Assembly: GCA_003220195.1 (NCBI GenBank)
Contig: QHRT01000124.1
Span: 1-14,168 of the forward strand
DNA: 14,168 nucleotides
Direction of reading: 5' to 3'
Origin: Candidatus Rokuibacteriota bacterium
GTDB taxonomy: Bacteria > Methylomirabilota > Methylomirabilia > Rokubacteriales > CSP1-6
The position numbers were made by a program, and so were the translations under genes. Of this stretch, positions 6,223-13,078 are shown piece by piece. The notes under the pieces are model-generated. The model did not search any database, had not been told where the DNA came from, and saw only the letters and a list, made by a program, of their open reading frames with translations. Numbering within the stretch: the stretch's first letter is position 1; each line of letters opens with the position of its first letter.

Positions 6223-7502
6223 TCTATCCCGTGTACTCGGCACTGGTGGCGACGGCGCTCGTGGCGGGATACGGGCCGGCCGCCGTCGCCCGGTACCTCG
6301 CGCATGGCGTCCCGCTCAATCTCCGGGAACGCCTGGGATATACGGGCCGGGAGACCGCGCGCATGCCGCACGGATGGCTGCACGCGGTTTCGGTCGGAGA
6401 GGCCATCGCCGCCGCGCCGATCGTCGCCGGCGTCCGCGGGTTGTATCCCGATCTGCCGCTCGTCATGACGACCGTGACGGCGACCGGTGCGCACGTCGTG
6501 CGCGAGCGATATCGCGCGGACGTCGAGCATCGATACCTGCCGCTCGACTTGCCGGGAGCCGTCCGGCGCGTCACGGCCACGATCGATCCCGCGTTCCTCA
6601 TCCTGATGGAGACCGAGCTCTGGCCCAATCTGCTCCGGCATCTCTGTCGTCTCGAGGTCCCGGTGATGGTGGCGAACGGGAGACTCTCCGACCGCTCGTT
6701 TCCGCGCTACCGCCTGGCCCGGCCGTTCGTGCAGAAGGTGCTCGACTGCGTGACGGTGTTCGCGATGCAATCCGAAGAGGACGCTCGGCGCGCGGTCGCG
6801 CTTGGCGCGCGACCGGACCGCGTCTTCGTGACGGGCAACGTCAAGGCCGATGCCGTGGCGGACCAGACCGGATCGAAGGAGCGATGGCGAGGCTTGCTCG
6901 GGCTCGCGCCGGCTCAGCGCGCCTGGGTCGCCGGAAGTACCCACGCGGGAGAAGAGGACGCGCTGCTCGACGCCCATGCGGTGCTCCGGCGCGAAGTGAG
7001 CGACCTCGTGCTCGTCCTGGCTCCGCGGCATCCCGAGCGGGTTTCTGACGTGCTCCGGCGTATCGCGGCGCGCGGGTGGGACGCGGTGCGACGCAGCGAG
7101 CTGCCACGTCCGAAAGCCGCCGACACCGTGATCGTCCTCGACACGGTCGGCGAGCTGGCCGAGCTGTACGCGATCGCCGAGGTCGTGTTCGTCGGCGGCA
7201 GTCTCGTTCCCGCCGGCGGGCACAACGTGCTCGAGCCGGCGCAGCGCGAGAAGCCGGTCCTGTTCGGGCCGCACACCGAGAATTTCCGGGAGGCGACGTC
7301 GCTCTTGCTCGACAGGGGCGGCGCCATCCGCGTCCAGAGCAGCGACGATCTCGCGCGCGAGCTCGGCCGACTCCTGCGTGACGAGCCCGCTCGTGCCAAG
7401 CTCGGTCGCGCCGCGTGGGAAGCCGCTCACACGGGGCGGGGCAGCGTGCGTGACACGCTCGCACTCGTGACGCGGTTCCTCTCGCCGCGGGAGCGGTCGT
7501 GA
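6219..7502 (+). CDS. waaA: 3-deoxy-D-manno-octulosonic acid transferase WaaA (KdtA)
   Basis: WaaA (GT30) moves Kdo from CMP-Kdo onto the lipid A precursor at the cytoplasmic face of the inner membrane. The 427-residue protein has an N-terminal hydrophobic helix (about 3-18), the acceptor-side motif HAVSVGE at 55-61, whose Glu61 corresponds to the catalytic Glu (E. coli Glu60), then TTVTATGAHVV, PLDLPGAVRR, the diagnostic METELWPNLLR, ANGRLSDRSFPRYR and VTGNVKAD. The C-terminal donor domain has VAGSTHAGEE, LAPRHPERV, the strand EVVFVGGSLVPAGGHNVLEP and FGPHTENF. All are typical and intact. The number of Kdo residues it adds cannot be told from sequence. Start and stop overlap both neighbours (ATGA at 6219, GTGA at 7499), so it is translationally coupled on both sides. 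Confidence 0.97.
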   Translation: MIYPVYSALVATALVAGYGPAAVARYLAHGVPLNLRERLGYTGRETARMPHGWLHAVSVGEAIAAAPIVAGVRGLYPDLPLVMTTVTATGAHVVRERYRADVEHRYLPLDLPGAVRRVTATIDPAFLILMETELWPNLLRHLCRLEVPVMVANGRLSDRSFPRYRLARPFVQKVLDCVTVFAMQSEEDARRAVALGARPDRVFVTGNVKADAVADQTGSKERWRGLLGLAPAQRAWVAGSTHAGEEDALLDAHAVLRREVSDLVLVLAPRHPERVSDVLRRIAARGWDAVRRSELPRPKAADTVIVLDTVGELAELYAIAEVVFVGGSLVPAGGHNVLEPAQREKPVLFGPHTENFREATSLLLDRGGAIRVQSSDDLARELGRLLRDEPARAKLGRAAWEAAHTGRGSVRDTLALVTRFLSPRERS

Positions 7503-8602
7503 GCCTCGGGCGCTCTATCGGACGGGCCCGTCTGCTCCAGGGTTGGGAGTCCGGATTTTCGCCGACCGGGGCGGCGGTGCTCGGAGCCGTCTCGGGCGGG
7601 TACCGCCGCTTGCTCGACGTCCGGGAGTGGCTCTATGCGCGCGGGGTGGTCCGCAGTCGCGCGGTCGGCTGTCCAGTCGTGTCGGTGGGAAACCTGACGC
7701 TTGGCGGAACCGGCAAGACGCCGGCGACATTGCTCGCCGTGGAGACGCTCGTAGGTCTGGGTCATCGCCCGGGGGTCGTGAGCCGCGGGTACGGACGTCG
7801 AACCGGTAGCGTGCAGGTCGTCGCGGACACCGCGTCGATCCGGCTCGACGCCGAGGACGCCGGTGACGAGCCCTTCCTGCTCGCACGCCGCCTGCCCGGG
7901 GTGCCGGTCGTCGTGGGACCGAATCGGTACGACGCCGCGCGGTTCACGGTGTCGCGGTTCGACGCGACGGTGATCGTGCTCGACGATGCGTTCCAGCATC
8001 GGACGCTGGTGAAGGACCTCGAGATCGTCATGGTGCGTGCCGTGAACCCGTGGGGCAACCGCCGGCTGTTGCCCGGCGGTCCGTTGCGCGAACCCCTCGT
8101 GGCGCTGAAGCGCGCGCACCTGGTGATCGCCACGGGGGCGGCGAACGTCGGAGCCGCGGAGGAGGTCGCGCGGACGGTGCGCGAGTACGCGCCCGGCGTG
8201 CCCGTGATCGCCGCCGCGTACGCGCCGACCGAATGCTGGGAGGCCGCGCGGATGAGCCCGGTCAAGCCGGAGGAACTCGTCGGCGCCCGCCTGCTCGGCT
8301 TCGCGGGCATCGGGACGCCCGGGGCGTTCAGGAAGACGCTCGCGGATCTGGGGGTCGTGGCGACCAGCTTCGTGGAATTCGACGACCATCACTGGTACAC
8401 GTCACGAGAGCTCCAGACACTCGCCGAGCGCGCGAGCGGCGTCCGCGCGGACGGGCTCGTCACGACGGAGAAGGACTGGGTACGATTCCGCACGCTGCCT
8501 CTTCCGGCGATGCCGGTATTCGTGATCGGCGTGAAGCTCGAGGTGACGGCGGGCGAGGCCGAGTGGCGAGCGGCGTTCGAGGGACTGTGTCGGACACGGT
8601 GA
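7499..8602 (+). CDS. lpxK: Tetraacyldisaccharide 4'-kinase LpxK
   Basis: LpxK phosphorylates the 4'-position of the tetraacyl disaccharide, giving lipid IVA. The 367-residue product has an N-terminal membrane-associated region (LLDVREWLYARG, 38-49), a P-loop in GNLTLGGTGKTP (64-75; Walker A GGTGKT 69-74), VVSRGYGRR (93-101), GDEPFLLARRLPGVPVVVG (122-140), the family LDDAFQHR (161-168) with Asp162, Asp163 and His167, and GNRRLLPGGPLREPL. It continues with the C-terminal lobe (LLGFAGIGTPGAF; FDDHHWYT; VTTEKDWVRF), all standard. The GTG start at 7499 overlaps the waaA stop and has a good Shine-Dalgarno, GGGAG at 7489-7493, five bases upstream. The order waaA-lpxK is common in this type of cluster although LpxK acts before WaaA. 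Its 3' end overlaps the heptosyltransferase by up to 16 nt. Confidence 0.97.
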   Translation: MSLGRSIGRARLLQGWESGFSPTGAAVLGAVSGGYRRLLDVREWLYARGVVRSRAVGCPVVSVGNLTLGGTGKTPATLLAVETLVGLGHRPGVVSRGYGRRTGSVQVVADTASIRLDAEDAGDEPFLLARRLPGVPVVVGPNRYDAARFTVSRFDATVIVLDDAFQHRTLVKDLEIVMVRAVNPWGNRRLLPGGPLREPLVALKRAHLVIATGAANVGAAEEVARTVREYAPGVPVIAAAYAPTECWEAARMSPVKPEELVGARLLGFAGIGTPGAFRKTLADLGVVATSFVEFDDHHWYTSRELQTLAERASGVRADGLVTTEKDWVRFRTLPLPAMPVFVIGVKLEVTAGEAEWRAAFEGLCRTR

Positions 8603-9597
8603 TCGTCCGTCTTCCGAACTGGCTCGGCGACACCGTCATGGCGGTGCCGGCGATCCGCGCGCTCAAAGACGCTGCTCCGTCGGCGCGCGTCGTCGCGATC
8701 GGTCCGTGGAGTACGATCCTCAGCGGCCAGGGGCTCGCGGACGTGCTGGTGCTCTACCCGCGCGACTGGGCCACGCGCCTGCGCTTGACCGACACGATCC
8801 GCGATCTGCGAGGCGACGTCGTGCTGGTCTTGCCGAACTCGTTCGAAGCCGCGGCGGCTGCGCGTTACTGGGGCGGCCGGCGTCGGATCGGCTTCGCCAC
8901 CCAGGGGCGCTCGTGGCTGCTCACGGATCCCGTGCCCGTCCCGGTCCCGCGGCCGCACCAGATCGACGAGTATGCCTGTCTCGCTGGAGCGTTCGGCGTG
9001 GCGGTCGCGAATCGTGTGCCACGACTCGAGCCGCCCGCACCCGGAGGTGACACGCGGTCGGAAGCACGGACGACGCTGGCGACGGTCGGCGTCGCGGAGA
9101 ACGACGATCGGCTCGTCGTCGGCATTCATCTCGGCGCCGCATACGGCTCCGCGAAGGTCTGGCCGGTGGCGCCGACCGTCGAGCTATGCCGGCGGCTCAT
9201 CGCAGACGGCGCGATCCTGGTGTTGCTCGGTCCCGCCGAGTGCGGCGCCATCGCCGCCGAGATCACTCGAGCGAGCGGCGCGGTCTCGCTCGTGGGTCGC
9301 GACCGCCCGGCGATCCTGTCCGCGATCCTCGTGGAGCTCGGCGTCCTCGTCGCCGGTGATACCGGAATCGCGCATCTCGCCGCGGCCCTCGGCACCCCGG
9401 TGGTCACGCTGTTCGGACCGACCGATCCCGCACGGTCGGCCCCGCGCGGCCGCGCGACCGTGATCCGTCATCCGGTGCCGTGCGCTCCCTGCTTCTATCG
9501 GACCTGCCCGATCGAGCATCCGTGCATGACGTCGATCGAGGCCGGGCGAGTCCGGACCGCGGTGCATGAATCGACGGCGATGACGGCGCGCGCATGA
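8587..9597 (+). CDS. waaF: ADP-heptose:LPS heptosyltransferase, WaaF-like (GT9)
   Basis: This 336-residue GT9 enzyme most resembles heptosyltransferase II, which adds the second heptose to the LPS inner core from ADP-heptose. The acceptor domain starts VIVRLPNWLGDTVMAVPAI (5-23), with the Asp after the LPNWLG motif acting as base in the family; VLPNSFEAA (81-89) and RRIGFATQGR (99-108) follow. The donor domain has HLGAAYGSAKVWP (181-193), AGDTGIAHLAAALGTPVVTLFGPTD (256-280), and a Cys-rich tail segment with CAPCFYRTCPIEHPC (299-313) typical of WaaF. The start is either GTG 8587 (GAGGG at 8579-8583, three bases away) or GTG 8599, which makes a GTGA overlap with lpxK; residues 1-4 are the only difference. 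It shows that the core contains heptose, or that the donor is a related sugar. No WaaC-type gene is in the window. Confidence 0.9.
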   Translation: MSDTVIVRLPNWLGDTVMAVPAIRALKDAAPSARVVAIGPWSTILSGQGLADVLVLYPRDWATRLRLTDTIRDLRGDVVLVLPNSFEAAAAARYWGGRRRIGFATQGRSWLLTDPVPVPVPRPHQIDEYACLAGAFGVAVANRVPRLEPPAPGGDTRSEARTTLATVGVAENDDRLVVGIHLGAAYGSAKVWPVAPTVELCRRLIADGAILVLLGPAECGAIAAEITRASGAVSLVGRDRPAILSAILVELGVLVAGDTGIAHLAAALGTPVVTLFGPTDPARSAPRGRATVIRHPVPCAPCFYRTCPIEHPCMTSIEAGRVRTAVHESTAMTARA

Positions 9598-10718
9598 GCA
9601 GCGATCCCCTGACGATCGTCCACCTCGCGGCCAACCGCTGGTGGACGGGCAGCGCCGATCCCGTGATCCGGTTGATCGCCGGATTGCGGGCGCGCGGACA
9701 CACGGTACGACTCGGGGTGGTGCCGGGCGATCGCTTCGAAGCCAAGGCGCGCGAGGCCGGGCTCGACCTGATCGACGGGCTCGCGCTCGACACCGGCGTG
9801 GCACCTTTCGCGGCTCTCTCGGACGTGCGGCGCCTGGCGAAGCTCGTGCGCGCGGAGCGGGTGGACGTCATCCACGCGCATCATTCCCACGATCACTGGC
9901 TCGCGTGCGTCACTGCGGCCGTCGCCGGCGGCCGTGCCGCGCCGCACGTCGTGCGCACCTTCCACAATCGACGGTCCGTGAACCGCGGGCGAGGGAGCCG
10001 GTGGCTTTACCGACGGACTTCGGCGGTGTTTGCAGTCTCGCGGCAGATCGAGGCGCGCGCGCGCGACGTCGGAATTCCGCCGGAGCGCGTCCACTGGACG
10101 CCGGGCGCCGCCGATCTCCCGCGATTCAGCCCGTCGGCGGATCCGCGGCCGATCCGCGACGAGTTCAAGCTCGGCGATGCGCCGGTCGTCGTGACGGTAT
10201 CGCGTCTCGCGGCGAACCGTGGTCACGAGCTTCTGCTCTCGGGATTCCGGCGACTGCTGGCGGATCTTCCGGCGGCCAGGCTGCTGCTCGTCGGCAAGGG
10301 CGAGATGCGAACCCGCCTCGAACAGCTGGTCGCGGATCTCGGACTCACCGATCACGTCGTGTTCACGGGCTATCGCGATCGCGACCTGCCGGACGTTCTC
10401 GGCGCGGCGGATTGCTTCGCGCTGATGGGCGCGGGCTCTGTCGAGTCCTGTCGCGCGGCGCTCGAAGTGATGGCCGCCGGGCGCCCGGTCGTCGCGCGAC
10501 GGGTCGGTGCCCTGCCGGACACGGTCGTGCACGGCGAGACCGGGATGCTCGTCGGCGAGGACCGCGCCGAGAGCGTGGCCGCCGCGCTCGCGGACGTGCT
10601 CGCGAACCGCGACCGGGCGCGGGCGATGGGACTCGCGGGACGTCGTCGCGCCGAGGACGTGTTCGGCCCGGAACGATCGGTGGCCCTGGTCGAGCGCGTG
10701 TACCGGAGCCTCGGATGA
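9594..10718 (+). CDS. GT4 family glycosyltransferase (first of a tandem pair)
   Basis: The 374-residue product is a GT-B fold glycosyltransferase of family GT4, probably extending the LPS core. The N-terminal domain carries DVIHAHHSHDHWLA (91-104) and RTFHNRR (121-127); the C-terminal Glycos_transf_1 domain has TVSRLAANRGHELLL (201-215), LLLVGKGEMR (230-239), VVFTGYRDRDLPDVLGAADCF (255-275) and AALEVMAAGRPVVA (288-301). The first acid of the usual E-x7-E motif is not in place: eight residues before Glu291 stands Val283, with Glu284 next to it. Donor and acceptor cannot be read from the sequence. It shares DVIHxHxxxDHWLA, RWLYR and general layout with the next gene, so the two are paralogues. 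The ATG overlaps the heptosyltransferase stop (ATGA), and its own stop overlaps the next start. Confidence 0.88.
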   Translation: MSSDPLTIVHLAANRWWTGSADPVIRLIAGLRARGHTVRLGVVPGDRFEAKAREAGLDLIDGLALDTGVAPFAALSDVRRLAKLVRAERVDVIHAHHSHDHWLACVTAAVAGGRAAPHVVRTFHNRRSVNRGRGSRWLYRRTSAVFAVSRQIEARARDVGIPPERVHWTPGAADLPRFSPSADPRPIRDEFKLGDAPVVVTVSRLAANRGHELLLSGFRRLLADLPAARLLLVGKGEMRTRLEQLVADLGLTDHVVFTGYRDRDLPDVLGAADCFALMGAGSVESCRAALEVMAAGRPVVARRVGALPDTVVHGETGMLVGEDRAESVAAALADVLANRDRARAMGLAGRRRAEDVFGPERSVALVERVYRSLG

Positions 10719-11854
10719 AGATCCTGCAGCTCGTCTCGTGCCGCGGCTGGTCGTCGGATGCGTACTGGGCCGCGCGAATGGCGGCGGAGTTGACGCGGCG
10801 GGGCCACACCGTGACCGTCGCCTTCCGCGCCGGCACCGAAGACCGGGTGATCGAGCGGGCTCGACGTGAGGAAGGCCTGCGGGCGACAGTGACGCTCGAT
10901 CTCCGCTCCGGGTTGCGCCCGGCCAGTGACGTGCGCGACGTCAGAAGCCTCTCGGCGCTCCTTCGAGACGTCGACGTGATTCACGTGCATCGCGGGAAGG
11001 ACCACTGGCTCGCCGCGATCGCGAACCGCGTGACGCGGACGCCGCGGCCGATCGTCCGGACGCGTCACATCACCCAGGCCGTGCGCCGGCACGCCGCGAA
11101 TCGCTGGCTCTACCGGTCGAGTACCCACCTGGCGGTCGCGGTCACCGACGCGATCCGACGACAGATGATCGCTGCGGGACTCGTGGCGGCAGACCGTGTC
11201 GTCACGCTCCGGGGTGGCGCCGACGCCGAGCGCTACCGTCCGGGAGCTCGGGATCCCGAGCTCCACCGTCGGCTCGGTGGCGGCGCCGAGCGCGTCGTCA
11301 TCGGCATGGTCGCGGGACTGCGATCGATGAAAGGCCACCAGCTGGTCATCGACGCCGCGGCGAGCGTGACGAGGCGGGGCGTCGACGCGCGCTTCGCGTT
11401 CGTGGGTCGGGGGCCGCTCGAGTCCGCTGTGCGGGAGGCGATTGCCGCACACGACCTCGATGGCAGGATCACGGTGGCCGGATTCGTGGAGGATCTGCCC
11501 GCGGTGATGCGGGCGCTCGACATCGCCCTCTACGTCCCGCTCGAATCGGAGGGGATGTCGCGCGTGCTGTTCGAATGCCTCGCGTCGGGCTGCACACTGG
11601 TCGCGTCGCGGATGGGCGTCGTTCCCGAGATTCTCGTGGACGAGGAGCACGCCATGCTGGTGCCGGCCGGCGATGCGCCGTCGCTGGCCGACCGGCTGGC
11701 GCGCCTCGTCAAGGATCCGGATCTCCGTCGCCGACTGGGGCACGCGGGCCGGCAGCTCGTCGAGACGCGCTACTCGGGTGCGCAGGTCGCCGCCGCGCTG
11801 GAGAGTCACTACGACCGGCTGGCGCGCGGGGTCGAGCCGCCACGCGCGGCCTGA
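10715..11854 (+). CDS. GT4 family glycosyltransferase (second of a tandem pair)
   Basis: This 379-residue GT4 enzyme is a close relative of the gene before it: DVIHVHRGKDHWLA (87-100) and ANRWLYRSSTHLAVAV (128-143) align with the same region there. The start MKILQLVSCRGWSSDAYWAARMAAEL is the usual first strand and acceptor helix of GT4. The C-terminal domain has VAGLRSMKGHQLVIDA (199-214), FAFVGRGPLE (228-237), ITVAGFVEDLPAVMRALDIALYV, then SEGMSRVLFECLASG (278-292) with an intact E-x7-E pair, Glu279 and Glu287. A core-sugar role is inferred from the operon; the donor is unknown. GGAG at 10705-10708, six bases before the ATG, is a good Shine-Dalgarno, and the start also overlaps the upstream stop (ATGA). 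The product has a complete family length. After its stop there is a 15-nt gap, one of the few in the cluster. Confidence 0.9.
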   Translation: MKILQLVSCRGWSSDAYWAARMAAELTRRGHTVTVAFRAGTEDRVIERARREEGLRATVTLDLRSGLRPASDVRDVRSLSALLRDVDVIHVHRGKDHWLAAIANRVTRTPRPIVRTRHITQAVRRHAANRWLYRSSTHLAVAVTDAIRRQMIAAGLVAADRVVTLRGGADAERYRPGARDPELHRRLGGGAERVVIGMVAGLRSMKGHQLVIDAAASVTRRGVDARFAFVGRGPLESAVREAIAAHDLDGRITVAGFVEDLPAVMRALDIALYVPLESEGMSRVLFECLASGCTLVASRMGVVPEILVDEEHAMLVPAGDAPSLADRLARLVKDPDLRRRLGHAGRQLVETRYSGAQVAAALESHYDRLARGVEPPRAA

Positions 11855-11869
11855 CGGCCGTCCATCGAC

Positions 11870-13078
11870 GTGGCGTCCGGAGTCTCGCCGAGAGGGTCGT
11901 CCAGAGTGTCGTCAAGAGTGTCGTCAAGAGTGTCGCCAAGAGTGTCGATAGTCGGCTTCGATCTGTCCGACAACGCCACCGGACGCGTGGAGCTCCTGGC
12001 GCAGCTCCTCGCGCCGCGATACGACGTCACGGTGGTGGGGCCGCGATTCGGTCCCGACGTCTGGGCCCCCGCGCAACGGAGCGCCATCGAATATCGCGCG
12101 ATCCCGACCGGAAGATATCCGAGCTTCATTCGGACGGTGCCATCGCTCGTCGACCTGCTCGACGGCGACGTGATCCTGGCGTCGAAGCCGCGACCGACCA
12201 GCTTCGGCCTGGCGCTGCTCGCGCGCCGACGCCGGCGGCGGCCCGTGATTCTCGACATCGACGACTGGGAGCTCGGGTTCTTCTATCGCGCCGGCTTCTG
12301 GGGCCGCGTCGGCCGCGGGCTCAATCTGGCGAACCCGAACGGGCTCACGTGGACGTGGCTGATGGAACGATGCGTCGGCGCCGCCGACGCGGTGACGGTG
12401 GCGTCACGGTTTCTCGAGCGGCGGTTCGGCGGCGCGCTGCTCCCGCACGTCCGGGACACGGATGCGTGGGATCCCGCGAAGTATGACCGGCAGTGGGCGC
12501 GACGGGAACTGGGAGTCGACGCGGAACGCGTCGTGATGTTTCTCGGCACGCCGCGGGGACACAAGGGCGTCGATGATCTGGTCGATGCGGTCGGCGGACT
12601 CGGCGGCGGCCTCGTGCTGGCGTTCGTCGGCGTCGACCCGACGAGCGCGCGCGCGCGTTCGTGGCGAGCGTTGCCATTCGTCCGGCTCGCGGGCCGCATT
12701 CCCTTCGAGGACGTTCCCCGGTATCTCGTGGCTGCCGACGTCGTCGCGATCCCTCAGCGCGCCACGCCCGACACGATCGGACAGGTGCCGGCGAAGCTCT
12801 TCGACGCGATGGCGGCCGGGCGTCCGATCGTGTCGACGACGGTCTCGATGATTCCCGAGATCCTCGATGGCTGCGGTGTGCTCGTCCCGCCCGGTGACGT
12901 GCGGGCGCTGCGCGCCGCGCTCCAGCGTCTGCTCGGCGACCGCGCCGCGGCCGAGGCGCTGGGCCGTGAGGCCCGGTCGCGGTGTGAAACCTGCTACAGC
13001 TTCCACACGGCGCGTGCGACGTTGTTCCCGCTGGTCGAGCGCGTCCTCGCGGGACCTCGGTCGCCGTCACCGCGATGA
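11870..13078 (+). CDS. GT4 family glycosyltransferase with repeated Ser-Arg N-terminus
   Basis: From GTG 11870 the product is 402 residues. After a Ser/Arg-rich leader (1-25) made by a 12-bp tandem repeat, the GT-B fold begins at VSIVGFDLSDNATGRVELLA (25-44). Further landmarks are VILASKPRPTSFGLAL (101-116), ILDIDDWELGFF (127-138), VMFLGTPRGHKG, FVRLAGRIPFEDVPRYLVAADVVAIPQ and the donor-site segment TIGQVPAKLFDAMAAGRPIV, where Asp replaces the second Glu of E-x7-E, followed by STTVSMIPEIL. It is only distantly like its GT4 neighbours. Possible in-frame GTG starts are at 11870, 11906, 11918, 11930 and 11942. GAGG at 11892-11895 favours 11906, while homology would accept 11942 (product MSIVGFDLS). 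The stop overlaps the next ATG (ATGA). A core or O-chain sugar transfer role is inferred; donor unknown. Confidence 0.85.
   Translation: MASGVSPRGSSRVSSRVSSRVSPRVSIVGFDLSDNATGRVELLAQLLAPRYDVTVVGPRFGPDVWAPAQRSAIEYRAIPTGRYPSFIRTVPSLVDLLDGDVILASKPRPTSFGLALLARRRRRRPVILDIDDWELGFFYRAGFWGRVGRGLNLANPNGLTWTWLMERCVGAADAVTVASRFLERRFGGALLPHVRDTDAWDPAKYDRQWARRELGVDAERVVMFLGTPRGHKGVDDLVDAVGGLGGGLVLAFVGVDPTSARARSWRALPFVRLAGRIPFEDVPRYLVAADVVAIPQRATPDTIGQVPAKLFDAMAAGRPIVSTTVSMIPEILDGCGVLVPPGDVRALRAALQRLLGDRAAAEALGREARSRCETCYSFHTARATLFPLVERVLAGPRSPSPR
11873..11944 (+). repeat. 12-bp tandem repeat at the 5' end of a glycosyltransferase gene
   Basis: Six head-to-tail 12-bp units cover these 72 bases. The four best (11897-11944) are TCGTCCAGAGTG, TCGTCAAGAGTG twice, and TCGCCAAGAGTG. 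The two before them are decayed: TCGCCGAGAGGG, and GCGTCCGGAGTC, which matches 9 of 12 positions. The unit is a multiple of three, so copy-number change keeps frame. In the gene's frame each unit encodes Ser-Ser-Arg-Val or a near variant and ends in GTG, a possible start codon. Nothing like it is seen elsewhere in the window. Confidence 0.85.
11892..11895 (+). promoter_or_regulatory. Candidate ribosome binding site for the repeat-bearing glycosyltransferase
   Basis: GAGG within a decayed repeat unit lies ten bases before the in-frame GTG at 11906. It is the best Shine-Dalgarno match near the five possible starts and would make the protein begin MSSRVSSRV. The match is short, so this only mildly favours 11906 over 11870 or 11942. 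Confidence 0.35.

Noticed and set aside
5670..7430. 586-codon open frame on the minus strand opposite the acyltransferase and waaA
   Set aside because: The translation is Arg/His/Asp/Gly-rich without recognisable domains and lies opposite two clearly conserved genes. It is an artefact of few stop codons in GC-rich DNA.
10053..10065. Alternating GC run (also at 12645-12657), possible Z-DNA or repeat
   Set aside because: Both are 13-base runs inside conserved coding sequence (encoding Ala-Arg repeats) and are expected from codon use at this GC content.
9641..10714. Long upstream extension of the second GT4 frame, as a possible fused protein
   Set aside because: The extension is a shadow of the first GT4 gene; the true start is the ATG at 10715 with GGAG six bases before it.
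11855..11869. Gap before the third GT4 gene, examined as a promoter or terminator
   Set aside because: Only 15 bases, with no inverted repeat followed by T residues and no recognisable -35/-10 pair.
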